In this document: positions 1-7,484 of the stretch, piece after piece
Position numbering within the stretch: the first letter of the stretch is position 1
Layout of the letters: each line of letters opens with the position of its first letter
Assembly (NCBI GenBank): GCA_049323795.1
Contig: JBMOOH010000001.1
Location: 1-64,000, forward strand
Source of the DNA: JAOADN01 sp049323795
GTDB lineage: Bacteria; Pseudomonadota; Alphaproteobacteria; Rhodobacterales; Rhodobacteraceae
Length of the DNA stretch: 64,000 nucleotides
Direction of reading: 5' to 3'
Made by a program: the position numbers and the translations under genes
The notes under the pieces: generated by a model
What the model saw: only the letters and a program-made list of their open reading frames with translations
The model's database searches: none
Told to the model about the DNA's origin: nothing

Positions 1-62
1 AGCGCATCGTTGTAAGCTGGCCAGTTCTTGGTCTTGTAGGTCGGCGTGTTCGGTTTGCTCAT
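1..62 (-). CDS. IS5-type transposase, N-terminal piece
   Basis: Only the first 21 codons are in the window. They begin MSKPNTPTYKTKNWPAYNDA, which I recognise as the usual start of one group of IS5-family transposases in alphaproteobacteria. The gene continues beyond base 1. It lies just inside a terminal inverted repeat, so it belongs to an insertion sequence whose other end is outside the window. Whether the transposase is intact cannot be judged. Confidence 0.65.
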   Translation of the reverse strand, partial: MSKPNTPTYKTKNWPAYNDA

Positions 63-127
63 GAGCCCCAGCTATCACGCTGGATTCACGAGATGAATCC
101 CCTCAGACCATTTGTGCAACAGAGCCC
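1..127. mobile_element. End of an IS5-family insertion sequence
   Basis: Read on the minus strand, the element ends with GGGCTCTGTTGCACAAATGG, typical of IS5-family terminal repeats in alphaproteobacteria. The transposase start codon is about 65 bases further in. Directly beyond the end, at base 128, the reading frame of an unrelated IS3-type transposase resumes, so this element appears to have jumped into that gene. The second end and any target duplication lie outside the window. Confidence 0.6.
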
Positions 128-310
128 TTCAACAGCAAGCTCCGGGCGGAATGCCTGAACGCACACGGGTTCATGGACCTTGCCGATGCCCGGAAAAAGC
201 TGGATGATTGGCGAAGAGACTATAACGAGGTCAGACCGCACAGCGCGATCGGATACAACGTCCCGGTCGACCTGCACATTCCCGGTGGCGCAACCAGCCC
301 GACACCGTGA
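128..310 (+). pseudogene. IS3-family transposase, C-terminal remnant
   Basis: Sixty open codons, ending at the stop at 308-310, match the C-terminus of IS3-family OrfB integrases: an F-x-SKLRAECLN motif and the RRDYNEVRPHSAIGY block near the end of the DDE domain. The 5' part is missing because an IS5-type element abuts it. Downstream DNA to about base 360 resembles the end of such an IS but carries no further gene. Confidence 0.75.
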
Positions 311-496
311 TCAGAGCCGGAAAACTCCAGCTTCCGGCGATCCAAGGTTGGGGCGCAGAGCATCGCCGTGCCCACTCAGGTACTGAAATGGCGGAGGGGA
401 CGCGACTGGGGTCGGACCTTCTCTGACGGCGATTGACCATGCCTGCAAGGCGGCTGCGAATTTTGGAGCACGCAACACCATGATCTCACTTGGATA

Positions 497-808
497 TCAG
501 GCGAAATCCTCACGGAAGCGGTCCATCTGGTGCATCCGTTCATGCAGGATCGTCACGATGCCGATGTCGCCGTTGGACAACTTGCGCCAATAGACGAAGT
601 GATGCTCGTAGCGGAAGAAGAACCCGTCGACCCCGAACTCGGCCGGAACGGGCTTCGACGCAACGCCATGCGAGGCGATCTTGTCGAAGGCGGCGAATAA
701 CCCGATGATGTAGCGGTCGGCCTGTTCGGCGCCCCACCGATCCCGCGTGTAACGGTAGATGTCGTCCAGACGCAGCGACGCGCCTGCCTGAATTCGGATC
801 GCAGTCAT
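497..808 (-). CDS. parE: ParE-type toxin of a ParDE toxin-antitoxin pair
   Basis: The 103-residue basic protein has the RelE/ParE pattern: an N-terminal helix with L-x-DIYRYTRDRWG, a central hydrophobic strand region (FFFRYEHHFVYW), and a C-terminal segment with ILHERM. ParE toxins in this family inhibit DNA gyrase; gyrase as the target here is inferred from family knowledge. It starts five bases after the antitoxin stop codon, so the pair is one operon with the antitoxin first, the normal ParDE order. Length is typical. Confidence 0.85.
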   Translation of the reverse strand: MTAIRIQAGASLRLDDIYRYTRDRWGAEQADRYIIGLFAAFDKIASHGVASKPVPAEFGVDGFFFRYEHHFVYWRKLSNGDIGIVTILHERMHQMDRFREDFA

Positions 809-812
809 CCGG

Positions 813-1067
813 TCAGGTCCGGTTGCGGACGAGGACTTCGGCAGCGGTCAGGGGCTGATAGCTGTCCTCGGATGCTGCGAAGGCTTGGGTCAATTCGGCC
901 TTCAGACGGCTGAAAGCCTCGGTTTCCGCCCGCTCCTTGTCGCGCCGGATCAGGTCGCGGATATATTCGCTTACGTTCTCATAGGAGCCTTCGTCGCCGA
1001 CGTTGGCGGCGACGAAATCACTCAGGGCTCCGCCGACACGGACGGTCATGGTCGTAGTGCGGGACAT
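813..1067 (-). CDS. parD: ParD-type antitoxin, ribbon-helix-helix
   Basis: The protein has 84 residues. The N-terminal TTTMTVRVGGALSDFVA is the DNA-binding strand and first helix of a ribbon-helix-helix domain, followed by the conserved ENVSEYIRDLIRRD helix. The C-terminal part is the toxin-binding tail. I chose the ATG at 1067 because GGAGG sits eight bases upstream; a frame 28 codons longer has no such site. It is expected to neutralise the adjacent ParE and repress its own promoter. Confidence 0.85.
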   Translation of the reverse strand: MSRTTTMTVRVGGALSDFVAANVGDEGSYENVSEYIRDLIRRDKERAETEAFSRLKAELTQAFAASEDSYQPLTAAEVLVRNRT

Positions 1068-1096
1068 GTTTCGACCTCCGATTGCTGTCTGCGTGT

Positions 1097-1592
1097 TCAA
1101 TATAACCAAAAACGAACGCACAACAAGGCCGGACAACCGCCCGCTTGGCAAGGCGAAGCTCCTGTCGACCGGGTCAGTCGTCCTTCAGACGCCGCAGCGT
1201 TCGGCAACTCTGCGATTGCCAGATCGGCAGCCTCGAGCTTGATCGCAATCATCAGATCTTCCCTGCCCGCCACCGCCGGAAAAGTAACCAGCACTTCGTC
1301 CGGAGCCGCGTCAAGGCAACAAGGTGTTCTCCGCTGGGGCCGTCAGTCCCGGAAAACCAGGTGATGAGAGTGTTTTCGTTGGCACGGGTCCAGGCAACCA
1401 CGGTCCTGGCACCCGACCGACTGTCGCCAAGCGATCGCTTCAGTGCGGAGGCGATTTCAGAGGCAAAGCAGCGAAATGGCGGGGCGCTGCCGAGGCCACT
1501 TCCGCTTTGGAACGAACTTTCCGTATTTGAAAGATCTTGTCATTCAGCTTCGCAACGGCGCGTAAGAGTGCGCCGTTGCCCGTATTCTGCAC
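1097..1592 (-). pseudogene. Possible frameshifted gene of unknown function
   Basis: Two overlapping minus-strand frames look like halves of one protein. The first runs from a GTG at 1592 and reads protein-like up to TWFSGTDGPSGEHLVAL. Near position 1320 the plausible continuation, DAAPDEVLVTFPAVAGRED, lies in another frame. I do not recognise the family and see no strong ribosome binding site. It could be a decayed gene or chance. This is the only content I see in the gap between parD and the His-rich gene. Confidence 0.25.
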
Positions 1593-1608
1593 TCAGAAGC
1601 GGGACACT

Positions 1609-1890
1609 TTATTTCGTGCCGGCTTTTCCTGAAGTGTCGCGGTGGCCGTGCTGATCGACGTCCCCCGGCTTGTGGTCGGGATGATCGTGGTGCTGGCCCG
1701 GCACGTCTTTCTTTCCCGCGGTGTCGCGGTGGCCGTGCTGATCGACATCACCCGGCTTGTGATCGGGATGATCGTGGTGCTGGCCCGGCACGTCTTTCTT
1801 GCCAGACGTGTCGCCGTGGCCGTGCTGATCGACATCACCCGGTTTGTGATCGGGATGATCGTGGTGCTGGCCGGTTTTCGTATTTGACAT
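1609..1890 (-). CDS. His/Asp-rich tandem-repeat protein, probably metal-binding
   Basis: The 93-residue protein is almost entirely three copies of a 29-residue unit containing QHHDHPDHKPGDVDQHGH. It has no signal peptide, membrane segment or recognised domain, so it would be a soluble cytoplasmic protein. I chose the ATG at 1890 because GGAGGAG lies just upstream; an in-frame ATG ten codons earlier lacks one. Dense histidine and aspartate suggest divalent metal buffering, which fits the neighbouring MgtC-like and CDF genes, but function is inferred from composition alone. Confidence 0.6.
   Translation of the reverse strand: MSNTKTGQHHDHPDHKPGDVDQHGHGDTSGKKDVPGQHHDHPDHKPGDVDQHGHRDTAGKKDVPGQHHDHPDHKPGDVDQHGHRDTSGKAGTK
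1628..1877. repeat. Three tandem 87-bp repeats inside the His-rich gene
   Basis: The motif GGCCGTGCTGATCGAC recurs at 1644, 1731 and 1818, exactly 87 bases apart, so each repeat encodes 29 residues in frame. The copies are nearly identical, implying recent duplication or ongoing homogenisation. The first and last copies diverge at their outer edges. Confidence 0.85.
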
Positions 1891-2040
1891 GGTCGTTCTC
1901 CTCCAGTGATGAATGGTCAAGTAAAACGGCCTCGAGCGGTTTTGGTTCCACGGCTGGATCCGCGGAGTCCATCGAGTTGGTCCAGGCTTCAGCCCGACAC
2001 CCGTTCGGGAACATCAACAAACAGGCGGTAAAGCAGGTCC

Positions 2041-2517
2041 ATGAGCCTTGAACTGATATCATCCATCAACCTGTGGGAAATGCTGTCCCATGTGGTCAGC
2101 CTTGTTGTCGCGTATGTGCTCGCGCTCCCAATCGGCTGGAACCGCGAACGCGAGGAACGCAGCGCCGGCATCCGCACCTTTCCGCTTGTCGCAATGGCCG
2201 CCTGCGGCTTCGTGCTGGTGGCGATCGGCGTCCTGGGCGCAACTTCACCCGGTCAGGCGCGCATCTTGGAGGGACTGATCACCGGCGTCGGCTTCATCGG
2301 CGGCGGCGCGATTCTGAAGCACGGGACCCAGGCCCTGGGAACGGCGACGGCCGCAAGCCTGTGGGCGACAGGCGCCCTCGGGGCAGCGGTCGGCTACGGC
2401 CTTTACGATATCGCCGTGATCCTGAGCGTGGCCACTTACGTGACTTTGCGCTATCTTGCCCCGATCAAGGATTCCGTGCGCGACGCAGATGCCAAAGGAG
2501 ACCGGCAGGAGCCTTGA
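2041..2517 (+). CDS. MgtC/SapB-family membrane protein
   Basis: The 158-residue hydrophobic protein matches the MgtC/SapB N-terminal domain: four to five predicted membrane helices, the loop motif GWNREREERSAGIRT after helix 1, the GLITGVGFIGGGAILK block, and TAASLWATGALGAAVGYG. Family members are inner-membrane proteins linked to magnesium limitation and ATP-synthase modulation; the C-terminal cytosolic domain of Salmonella MgtC is missing, as in the short SapB-like members. It starts 150 bases from, and diverges from, the His-rich gene and converges with the PhoD-like gene. Confidence 0.85.
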   Translation: MSLELISSINLWEMLSHVVSLVVAYVLALPIGWNREREERSAGIRTFPLVAMAACGFVLVAIGVLGATSPGQARILEGLITGVGFIGGGAILKHGTQALGTATAASLWATGALGAAVGYGLYDIAVILSVATYVTLRYLAPIKDSVRDADAKGDRQEP

Positions 2518-2595
2518 TGAATGGGTGAGGTCGTCTGCACACTTCATCCCCCATGCGCCAAGGCAAAGGGGAAAGTGGGTTGCACGACAATCGCG

Positions 2596-4071
2596 TCAGA
2601 ATGGCACCTGCGCTCCGGCCAGGAGTGGCATGGCAGGCGTTCGTCCGCTCCGCTCCAACTCCCAGCAGACGGACCACGCTTGGCCATGCCGCACCAAGAC
2701 CAGATAGTTGCGCTCCGCCGTGTAGATTTGCCGATGCCCCGGCAGCGGTTTCAGGCAGACCGGCTGGCCGGACAAGGGGTTCTCGCCGAATGCCGCAAGC
2801 AGGCCCAGGATACGGGGGTAGATTGGCGAAGGCGGCGGATGCGCTATCCCCGATGCCACGATCTGGTGCAGGATCGACCCGTCCCTGAACGGCATCTCAG
2901 CGCGCGTCGCCAGATGTATCTCGCCCGAGAGCACCGCGACCGGATTTCGCCCCTCGGTCGCGCGCCGCTCCAGGGTCTCGAGCATCCGCTGCCATTCCGC
3001 ACGGTGCGACCGGCTTTGCCATTGATCGCGCAGGTCGTCCTCGTATTTCTGAACGCGCGGAAAGACATCCAGAAATTTTTCAACCCAGCTCAGCCGCGGG
3101 CCGAGTATGGGCACGCTCGACATGATGAATATCTGGTCGCCCGGGTCGGTCTCTGCCAGCCCCCGCTCGAATGCGGCCCATCCCGCCCCTCCCATCACCC
3201 GCGTCGGCCGGCGCTCCGAGCGGAGATCGGGTGCGATGACGGAAAATTGCGGGAAGCGGGCGATGTGGGTCAGGCTTTGTCGTTGGCCCAGTTCCCATCC
3301 AAACGGCGGTGCCGCATCGGTTGCGCCGAACTGGAACAGCATGAACATGCGTCGTGCAATACCGAACAGACCGGCCCCGACCGGGCTGTCGAGCAGCTTT
3401 TCCGGCAGGCTGCCCCAGCCATCGAAGATGTCATGGTCGTCCCACATCATGAGCGACGGCACCCGCGCACCCAGACAGGCGAATTCCGGCTGGGCGTAGA
3501 GCGTCAGATAGCGGTGGAAATAGTAGTCTTCCGCGGCCCTGCGCATGTCGGCGGTGAACGGCTGGTCTCCCTTTTGCGACAAGGCGCTGGCCGCCCATCG
3601 CGACAGGCCCGGATGCGACCTGACGACCTCGTCGGCATAAAGCTGATCGCCGCCGTGCAGGAGGAGGCTGAAGGGCGCGCCGTCATGTTCGCGGGCCAGA
3701 CGTCGCCACATCGCGTTGCGCTCGGCCGCCGGCCGATCGGCGTCGCCGTGCTCTTGCCCGTTGCACGAGACATAGGCGATCCGCATATCCCCCGAAAAGT
3801 CGGCGGCCACCCGGAATTCGGCATCGCCGAGGCGGTAGGTCGCGTTCGCGCGCGCCGGCAGGCTGAAGTCGTATCGCCAGACGCTGCGGCCGGATTGGGA
3901 ATGCAGCATCAACGGGGCGACCTGCGGACCATCGGCCGGGACCAGAAGGGGCGGCGCCAGTTGGTCCGGGGCAACAAAGACGGCGGACAGCCGACACTGA
4001 TCTCCATCGGCCCCCCGAGCGAACAGGATCGGGCCGACAGTTTCGTGAAGGGTGTTCAATCCGGGCCCCAT
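2596..4071 (-). CDS. PhoD-like metallophosphatase
   Basis: From the ATG at 4071 the protein has 491 residues. It carries the metallophosphoesterase core of PhoD-like enzymes: SCNG at 102-105, HGGDQLYAD at 139-147, WDDHDIFDGWG at 210-220 and LSGEIHLA at 381-388, which supply the metal ligands. No signal peptide or Tat motif is visible, unlike classical secreted PhoD, so a cytoplasmic phosphodiesterase/phosphatase is more likely. Substrate is unknown. A longer frame to 4200 would overlap the upstream gene and lacks family similarity, so I prefer the inner start. It follows the small membrane protein gene on the same strand. Confidence 0.8.
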   Translation of the reverse strand: MGPGLNTLHETVGPILFARGADGDQCRLSAVFVAPDQLAPPLLVPADGPQVAPLMLHSQSGRSVWRYDFSLPARANATYRLGDAEFRVAADFSGDMRIAYVSCNGQEHGDADRPAAERNAMWRRLAREHDGAPFSLLLHGGDQLYADEVVRSHPGLSRWAASALSQKGDQPFTADMRRAAEDYYFHRYLTLYAQPEFACLGARVPSLMMWDDHDIFDGWGSLPEKLLDSPVGAGLFGIARRMFMLFQFGATDAAPPFGWELGQRQSLTHIARFPQFSVIAPDLRSERRPTRVMGGAGWAAFERGLAETDPGDQIFIMSSVPILGPRLSWVEKFLDVFPRVQKYEDDLRDQWQSRSHRAEWQRMLETLERRATEGRNPVAVLSGEIHLATRAEMPFRDGSILHQIVASGIAHPPPSPIYPRILGLLAAFGENPLSGQPVCLKPLPGHRQIYTAERNYLVLVRHGQAWSVCWELERSGRTPAMPLLAGAQVPF

Positions 4072-4144
4072 GACCGTCCGGCGCGCCGCGGGCGTGTTAT
4101 CCTGCGTGACCTCGGCAGCAGTCTTCTGGAAACCGGGGGCGATA

Positions 4145-4606
4145 TCAATGCCGACGCCCCGACATAAGCCTGCCGATGTTCGGAAGCATGAAGCCGGCAA
4201 CCACGAGAAGAAGCGCGCCGATTGCCCAGACGACCACGATGGTCGGCTTCAGCACCACGCCCAGCAAAGCGATGACCTGTCCCAAAAGGCCGCCGGCGTT
4301 CACAGTGTCGAGGATGGTGCCCACCTCCTTGCCGCCTGCGGCGGTTGCGATGGCCTTTCCTCCGTCAACCAGAAGGCCGGCACTCGACGCCACCCAGGCA
4401 AGAACGGGATCGACCAGCGAATACCCGATCCAGGCAAGCAGCGACCACAGGACAAGGCCGCCAAGGACGACCGCCAGCGGCAGTTTCCGCGGCAGGCGCG
4501 GAGGCGCATCGTACTGCGTCGCCCCACCTCTCATCTCTCGCAGGCGGTCATCTCTCCGCGCGTCATTGGTGCGATACCCGCGGTCATCATGGCCATGTCT
4601 TCCCAT
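4145..4606 (-). CDS. Small membrane protein of unknown function
   Basis: About 153 residues. A charged N-terminal tail of some 40 residues is followed by a membrane helix (LPLAVVLGGLVLWSLLAWIGY), an amphipathic segment and a second helix pair (VIALLGVVLKPTIVVVWAIGALLLVVAGFML). I do not recognise the family. I chose the ATG at 4606 because GGAG is correctly spaced upstream; another ATG lies at 4618. A MerR-type operator lies about 185 bases upstream on this strand, so this gene and the PhoD-like gene may be metal-responsive. Confidence 0.6.
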   Translation of the reverse strand: MGRHGHDDRGYRTNDARRDDRLREMRGGATQYDAPPRLPRKLPLAVVLGGLVLWSLLAWIGYSLVDPVLAWVASSAGLLVDGGKAIATAAGGKEVGTILDTVNAGGLLGQVIALLGVVLKPTIVVVWAIGALLLVVAGFMLPNIGRLMSGRRH

Positions 4607-4788
4607 CTCGGTCTCCATTCCTTGCCTGCCGACAGCGTCCTGCCGTTGAATTTAAGTGCCCCGCTGTCATCTTCGGTGGCTTCGCGGCAATCCGCTGCGG
4701 GGCTGCCCCGGGCGCAACATCGTCAATCAAGGTGCAGCCCGAGGCATGGTCGCCTGCGAACTTGGAACCCCTTGAAATCGATATGGGG

Positions 4789-4811
4789 CCTCTAGCAACT
4801 AGAGGTTCAAG
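4789..4811 (-). promoter_or_regulatory. MerR-type operator/promoter upstream of the small membrane protein gene
   Basis: CCTCTAGCAACTAGAGG is a perfect 7-bp inverted repeat with a 3-bp centre. On the minus strand it directly follows TTGAAC, which would be the -35 element, with AT-rich candidates for -10 about 19-21 bases further on. Such a long spacer holding a CTCTAGTNNCTAGAG-like dyad is the layout of ZntR/CadR/PbrR-type promoters. It is the only recognisable feature in the otherwise gene-free stretch from 4619 to 5135. Confidence 0.6.
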
Positions 4812-5135
4812 AGCAGAAGCGAAGTTTTGTGCCGAGTCCGGGACCCTCACACCATCTGCTCTCTTGCAAGGGCGCGCCGAGTCGTCCTTACAAACGCCCG
4901 CAGCGCTGGGTGATCCCGCCGGGACCTATTCGTGGCTGTTGGCCAATTCGATCACCTGCCCATCGGCAAGGCTGATGGATTGCACGCTTATCCGCGCTGA
5001 TCGAAGCCTTGCAAGTCGTCGTAACCACGCGGTTCACGTCCGCGTCCGTCGTCTGGCGGAAACGGGTCGCGGTAGGACGGGGGCGACTGCAAGCGGTAGC
5101 GGTTCTTTCGATGTCCTATGAACTGTTTCGTCCAT

Positions 5136-6056
5136 TCAAAGCTTCGTTTCGCCTTCGGCCAGGCGCAGCGCCGCATCCTCGATCTGGATCGTGCAGTGGG
5201 TGATGCCAAAGGTTTCCTTCATCACCGCCTGCGCCGCAAGCAGCGCGGCGCGCGCATGCATCATGTCCGTCACCACCAGATGACAGCTCATAGCGTCAAG
5301 CCCCGAGGTGATGGTCCACACATGCAGGTCATGAACCGCAGTTGAGTTCGGCACCGCCAGAATCTTTTCCTCCAGCAGTTTCAGATCAACCTCGGGCGGC
5401 GTGCCTTCCATCAGGATGTGCACGGCCTGGCTCAGCAGGATCCAGGTGCGCGGGATGATGAACAGGCCGATTCCGGCACCGATCAGCGGGTCGGCCAGCG
5501 TCCAGCCCGTGGTCAGCACCACCACGGCCGCGATGATGACGCCGAGCGAGCCCAGCATGTCGCTCAGCACCTCGAAATAGGCGCCCTTCATGTTCAGGCT
5601 TTCCTCGGATGCGGCCGAGAGGAGCCGCATCGAGATCAAGTTTATGATTAGCCCGACCACCGCCACCACCAGCATGGGACCGCCGACGATCTCAGGCGGA
5701 TCCTGGAAGCGCCGATACGCCTCGTAGAGGATATAGACCGTCAGCAGCAGCAGCACGACCGCATTGGTCAACGCGGCAAGCACCTCGAACCGCACATAGC
5801 CGTAGGTGCGCTGCGGCGTTGCGGGCCGTTCGGCAAAGCGGATCGCCACCAGCGCCAGCGCCATGCCACCGACGTCTGTCGCCATGTGCGCGGCGTCTGC
5901 CAGCAGCGCCAGACTGCCGGTGACCAGTCCGCCGATCACCTCAATGATCATGAAGCTGCCCGTCAGCCCAAGGGCTAGCGTCAGGCTGCGCCGGTGCTTG
6001 CCCGCCGCGGTGCCGGTCGGTGCAGTCACCGCCCCGGATCCGTGTTCTTTGCCCAA
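5136..6056 (-). CDS. CDF-family divalent metal exporter (CzcD/ZitB type)
   Basis: The 306-residue protein has six membrane helices and a C-terminal cytosolic domain, the cation-diffusion-facilitator fold that exports Zn, Co or Cd in exchange for protons. Helix 2 carries H57-xxx-D61 (DAAHMATD) and helix 5 carries E162-xxx-D166 (EVLSD), where ZitB/CzcD usually has histidine. The His-rich loop between helices 4 and 5 is short. Translation seems to start at a TTG at 6056 with a purine-rich GGGGGGCGGAAC before it. It follows the zinc-ribbon gene by 32 bases, and a MerR-type operator precedes the pair. Confidence 0.9.
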   Translation of the reverse strand: MGKEHGSGAVTAPTGTAAGKHRRSLTLALGLTGSFMIIEVIGGLVTGSLALLADAAHMATDVGGMALALVAIRFAERPATPQRTYGYVRFEVLAALTNAVVLLLLTVYILYEAYRRFQDPPEIVGGPMLVVAVVGLIINLISMRLLSAASEESLNMKGAYFEVLSDMLGSLGVIIAAVVVLTTGWTLADPLIGAGIGLFIIPRTWILLSQAVHILMEGTPPEVDLKLLEEKILAVPNSTAVHDLHVWTITSGLDAMSCHLVVTDMMHARAALLAAQAVMKETFGITHCTIQIEDAALRLAEGETKL

Positions 6057-6088
6057 GTTCCGCCCCCCAAATATGTTGTCATTACCCG

Positions 6089-6475
6089 TCAGTCGAACAG
6101 ACGGCCCAGCAGCGACCGGCGAGACCCGGAGCCGTGCGAGCCACCGTGCGAGCCGCCGTGCGAGCCGCCGTGCGAGCCACCGTGGGAATTGCGGTTGCCT
6201 CTCCCCTGCCCGTCGTTGGAGCTGTCCCGATAGTCAGGCGCATAGCTCGGGGCGGGGGGCTGCGGATACGACGGCTGGGCCGCGACCGGCGCCACTTCGG
6301 CCATGCTGCGCTCGATGATCTTGTCGAGTTCGCCCCGGTCCAGCCAGACACCGCGACACTTCGGGCAATAGTCTATCTCGATCCCCAGCCGATCGGCCAT
6401 GACAAGATCCACGCGGCATGCCGGGCAGAGGAGCCCCTGGCCGCGTGGCACTTCAAGCGTGTTAACTTCGGACAT
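6089..6475 (-). CDS. zf-TFIIB zinc-ribbon protein with SHGG-repeat tail
   Basis: The protein has 128 residues. Residues 17-40 hold the two knuckles of a zf-TFIIB domain (CPAC at 17-20, CPKC at 37-40), followed by the family's GVWLDRGELDKI helix. The rest is a low-complexity Pro/Tyr segment and a tail with four SHGG repeats. It is the first gene of a two-gene unit with the CDF exporter. A role in zinc sensing, storage or delivery is plausible but not shown. The His-rich tail could bind metal. Confidence 0.8.
   Translation of the reverse strand: MSEVNTLEVPRGQGLLCPACRVDLVMADRLGIEIDYCPKCRGVWLDRGELDKIIERSMAEVAPVAAQPSYPQPPAPSYAPDYRDSSNDGQGRGNRNSHGGSHGGSHGGSHGGSHGSGSRRSLLGRLFD
6133..6188. repeat. 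12-bp tandem repeat encoding SHGG
   Basis: About four copies of a unit close to CCGTGCGAGCCG are repeated in frame near the 3' end of the zinc-ribbon gene, each coding for Ser-His-Gly-Gly. Copy number is likely to vary between strains because the units are almost identical. Confidence 0.7.
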
Positions 6476-6516
6476 GTCATTCCACCATGTTGCCTGCTTC
6501 TTGATTCAATACGGCT

Positions 6517-6539
6517 GCTCTAGCAACTATAGGTTCAAG
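6517..6539 (-). promoter_or_regulatory. MerR-type operator/promoter before the zinc-ribbon-CDF pair
   Basis: CTCTAGCAACTATAGG is an inverted repeat with one mismatch, next to TTGAAC on the minus strand, the same arrangement as the site near 4800. It ends about 42 bases upstream of the zinc-ribbon start codon, a good position for a promoter. The similarity of the two sites suggests one regulator controls both transcripts. No MerR-family gene is visible in the window. Confidence 0.6.
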
Positions 6540-6597
6540 GCCCGGCTACACACTTTTCTGTGACACGAGACCGGCCTACGGTGCCTCTGCAGCCGAG

Positions 6598-6792
6598 TTC
6601 CGCTTTCACCCCATGCAAATTCTGGACTTGCAGGATGATGGCAGCCTGATCGTGAGGTTCCACGCGGCTGGGTGGCTCGGGATGGCATGGCACCTCTACC
6701 AATAGGGCAACAAGGTCGAGGTTGTCGCACCGGAAGGGCTGCGATCCTTTGTGGAAGGCTACCGGCGATCAGATTTTGACGGACTGCCGTGA
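6598..6792 (+). pseudogene. WYL-domain regulator, C-terminal remnant
   Basis: The frame reads FRFHPMQILDLQDDG, then a TAG where the family has tryptophan, then GNKVEVVAPEGLRSFVEGY and a normal stop. This is the end of a WYL-domain transcriptional regulator. The DNA-binding half is missing and the frame is interrupted, so it is a dead remnant. The rest of the stretch 6540-6818 shows nothing else I can support. Confidence 0.6.
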
Positions 6793-6818
6793 TCGGCTTT
6801 CAGAAAAGGAATTGAACG

Positions 6819-7109
6819 ATGAAGGATGCTCTCGACCATGTTGCCCTGAAGACCAAGCAGCGCGCCATCCGTGCGGATTTTCCAGAAACCATGGGATTGC
6901 GGGCCCATCGCGCCATCAGTTGGATCGGCCGCTCCGAAGCTTGCGGCGACGATGATGACGCGCGCTTCATCATCCTCTGGATCGCTTTCAATGCGGCCTA
7001 CGCCGACGAGCGCGAATTTCAGACGGTAGCCCCGGGTGAACGCGCCGCTTTCGTCGAATACTTCGGCAAACTGGTGGCTTTGGTGGCATCACACCCGCCC
7101 AGAAACTGA
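6819..7109 (+). CDS. HEPN-like hypothetical protein, probably C-terminally truncated
   Basis: The 96-residue protein starts with a good ATG preceded by AAAGGA. It reads LKTKQRAIRADFP, RAHRAISWIGR, then DARFIILWIAFNAAYADE and FVEYFGKLVAL, the first half of an uncharacterised all-helical family resembling HEPN proteins. Homologues as I recall them continue well beyond this point; here the frame runs into ASHPPRN and a stop. The break lies close to the start of the prophage block, so truncation by its arrival is possible. Confidence 0.5.
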   Translation: MKDALDHVALKTKQRAIRADFPETMGLRAHRAISWIGRSEACGDDDDARFIILWIAFNAAYADEREFQTVAPGERAAFVEYFGKLVALVASHPPRN

Positions 7110-7135
7110 AAATAGCCGCGTGAGTTCTACGACCG

Positions 7136-7156
7136 CACCCCTTTAGAAATGGGGTG
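7136..7156. terminator. Weak hairpin at the end of the prophage late operon
   Basis: CACCCC and GGGGTG pair around a short AT-rich loop directly after the stop codon of the last minus-strand phage gene. No run of T follows on either strand, so it may be a processing or Rho-type end rather than a classical terminator. Confidence 0.3.
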
Positions 7157-7157
7157 A

Positions 7158-7484
7158 TTACCCACCAGTAGCGTCTACATTACCAATCATTCGCTGTTCG
7201 ATTTCCGGTTTGTCCCACTTCCCAGCAACCGTAATCCACCGTTTGATCTCGGCCTGCAATCCCGGCTCGTCAGCACACAAATGAAACGTGTAGAGCCGGT
7301 TGACGATATCTCGCATCAGGTCGCGCATCTGATGGTCGCTGATATGCGAGACATCGGTCCAGGGGATGCGGTTGCCATCGGCGTCGACCACGGTCACATC
7401 GCTCCAGTCACCGGTCCTGGTGACCGGCGTCTTGCCAGCATGGATGGTCTCGAGATGCGTATTACGCACACAGAGCATCGCCAT
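7158..7484 (-). CDS. Phage hypothetical protein, N-terminus interrupted by an in-frame stop
   Basis: The protein has 108 residues from the ATG at 7484 and no recognised domain; it contains GDWSDVTVVDADGNRIPW and a helical C-terminal half. Upstream in the same frame the sequence still looks coding (KRIAANLAKA) back to a TAA at 7517-7515, and before that MQMNQEA from an ATG at 7538. So the original gene probably began at 7538 and now carries a nonsense codon at position 8. Translation may restart at 7484. It is the last gene of the late operon. Confidence 0.5.
   Translation of the reverse strand: MAMLCVRNTHLETIHAGKTPVTRTGDWSDVTVVDADGNRIPWTDVSHISDHQMRDLMRDIVNRLYTFHLCADEPGLQAEIKRWITVAGKWDKPEIEQRMIGNVDATGG

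Noticed and set aside
1628..1877. Regular repeats that could suggest a CRISPR array
   Set aside because: The 87-base units are contiguous, in frame and encode a 29-residue protein repeat; there are no unique spacers.
2521..4167. Long open plus-strand frame of about 548 codons
   Set aside because: It is antisense to the PhoD-like gene, whose motifs are clear; the plus frame is rich in Arg/Pro/Ala and has no domain.
4988..5114. Short minus-strand frame ending in a Pro/Asp/Gly-rich peptide upstream of the CDF gene's 3' end
   Set aside because: No start codon with a ribosome binding site in frame; insufficient support to call a gene.
6900..7160. Search for a tRNA-type attachment site at the prophage edge
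   Set aside because: No tRNA cloverleaf or matching direct repeat could be found near either presumed end.
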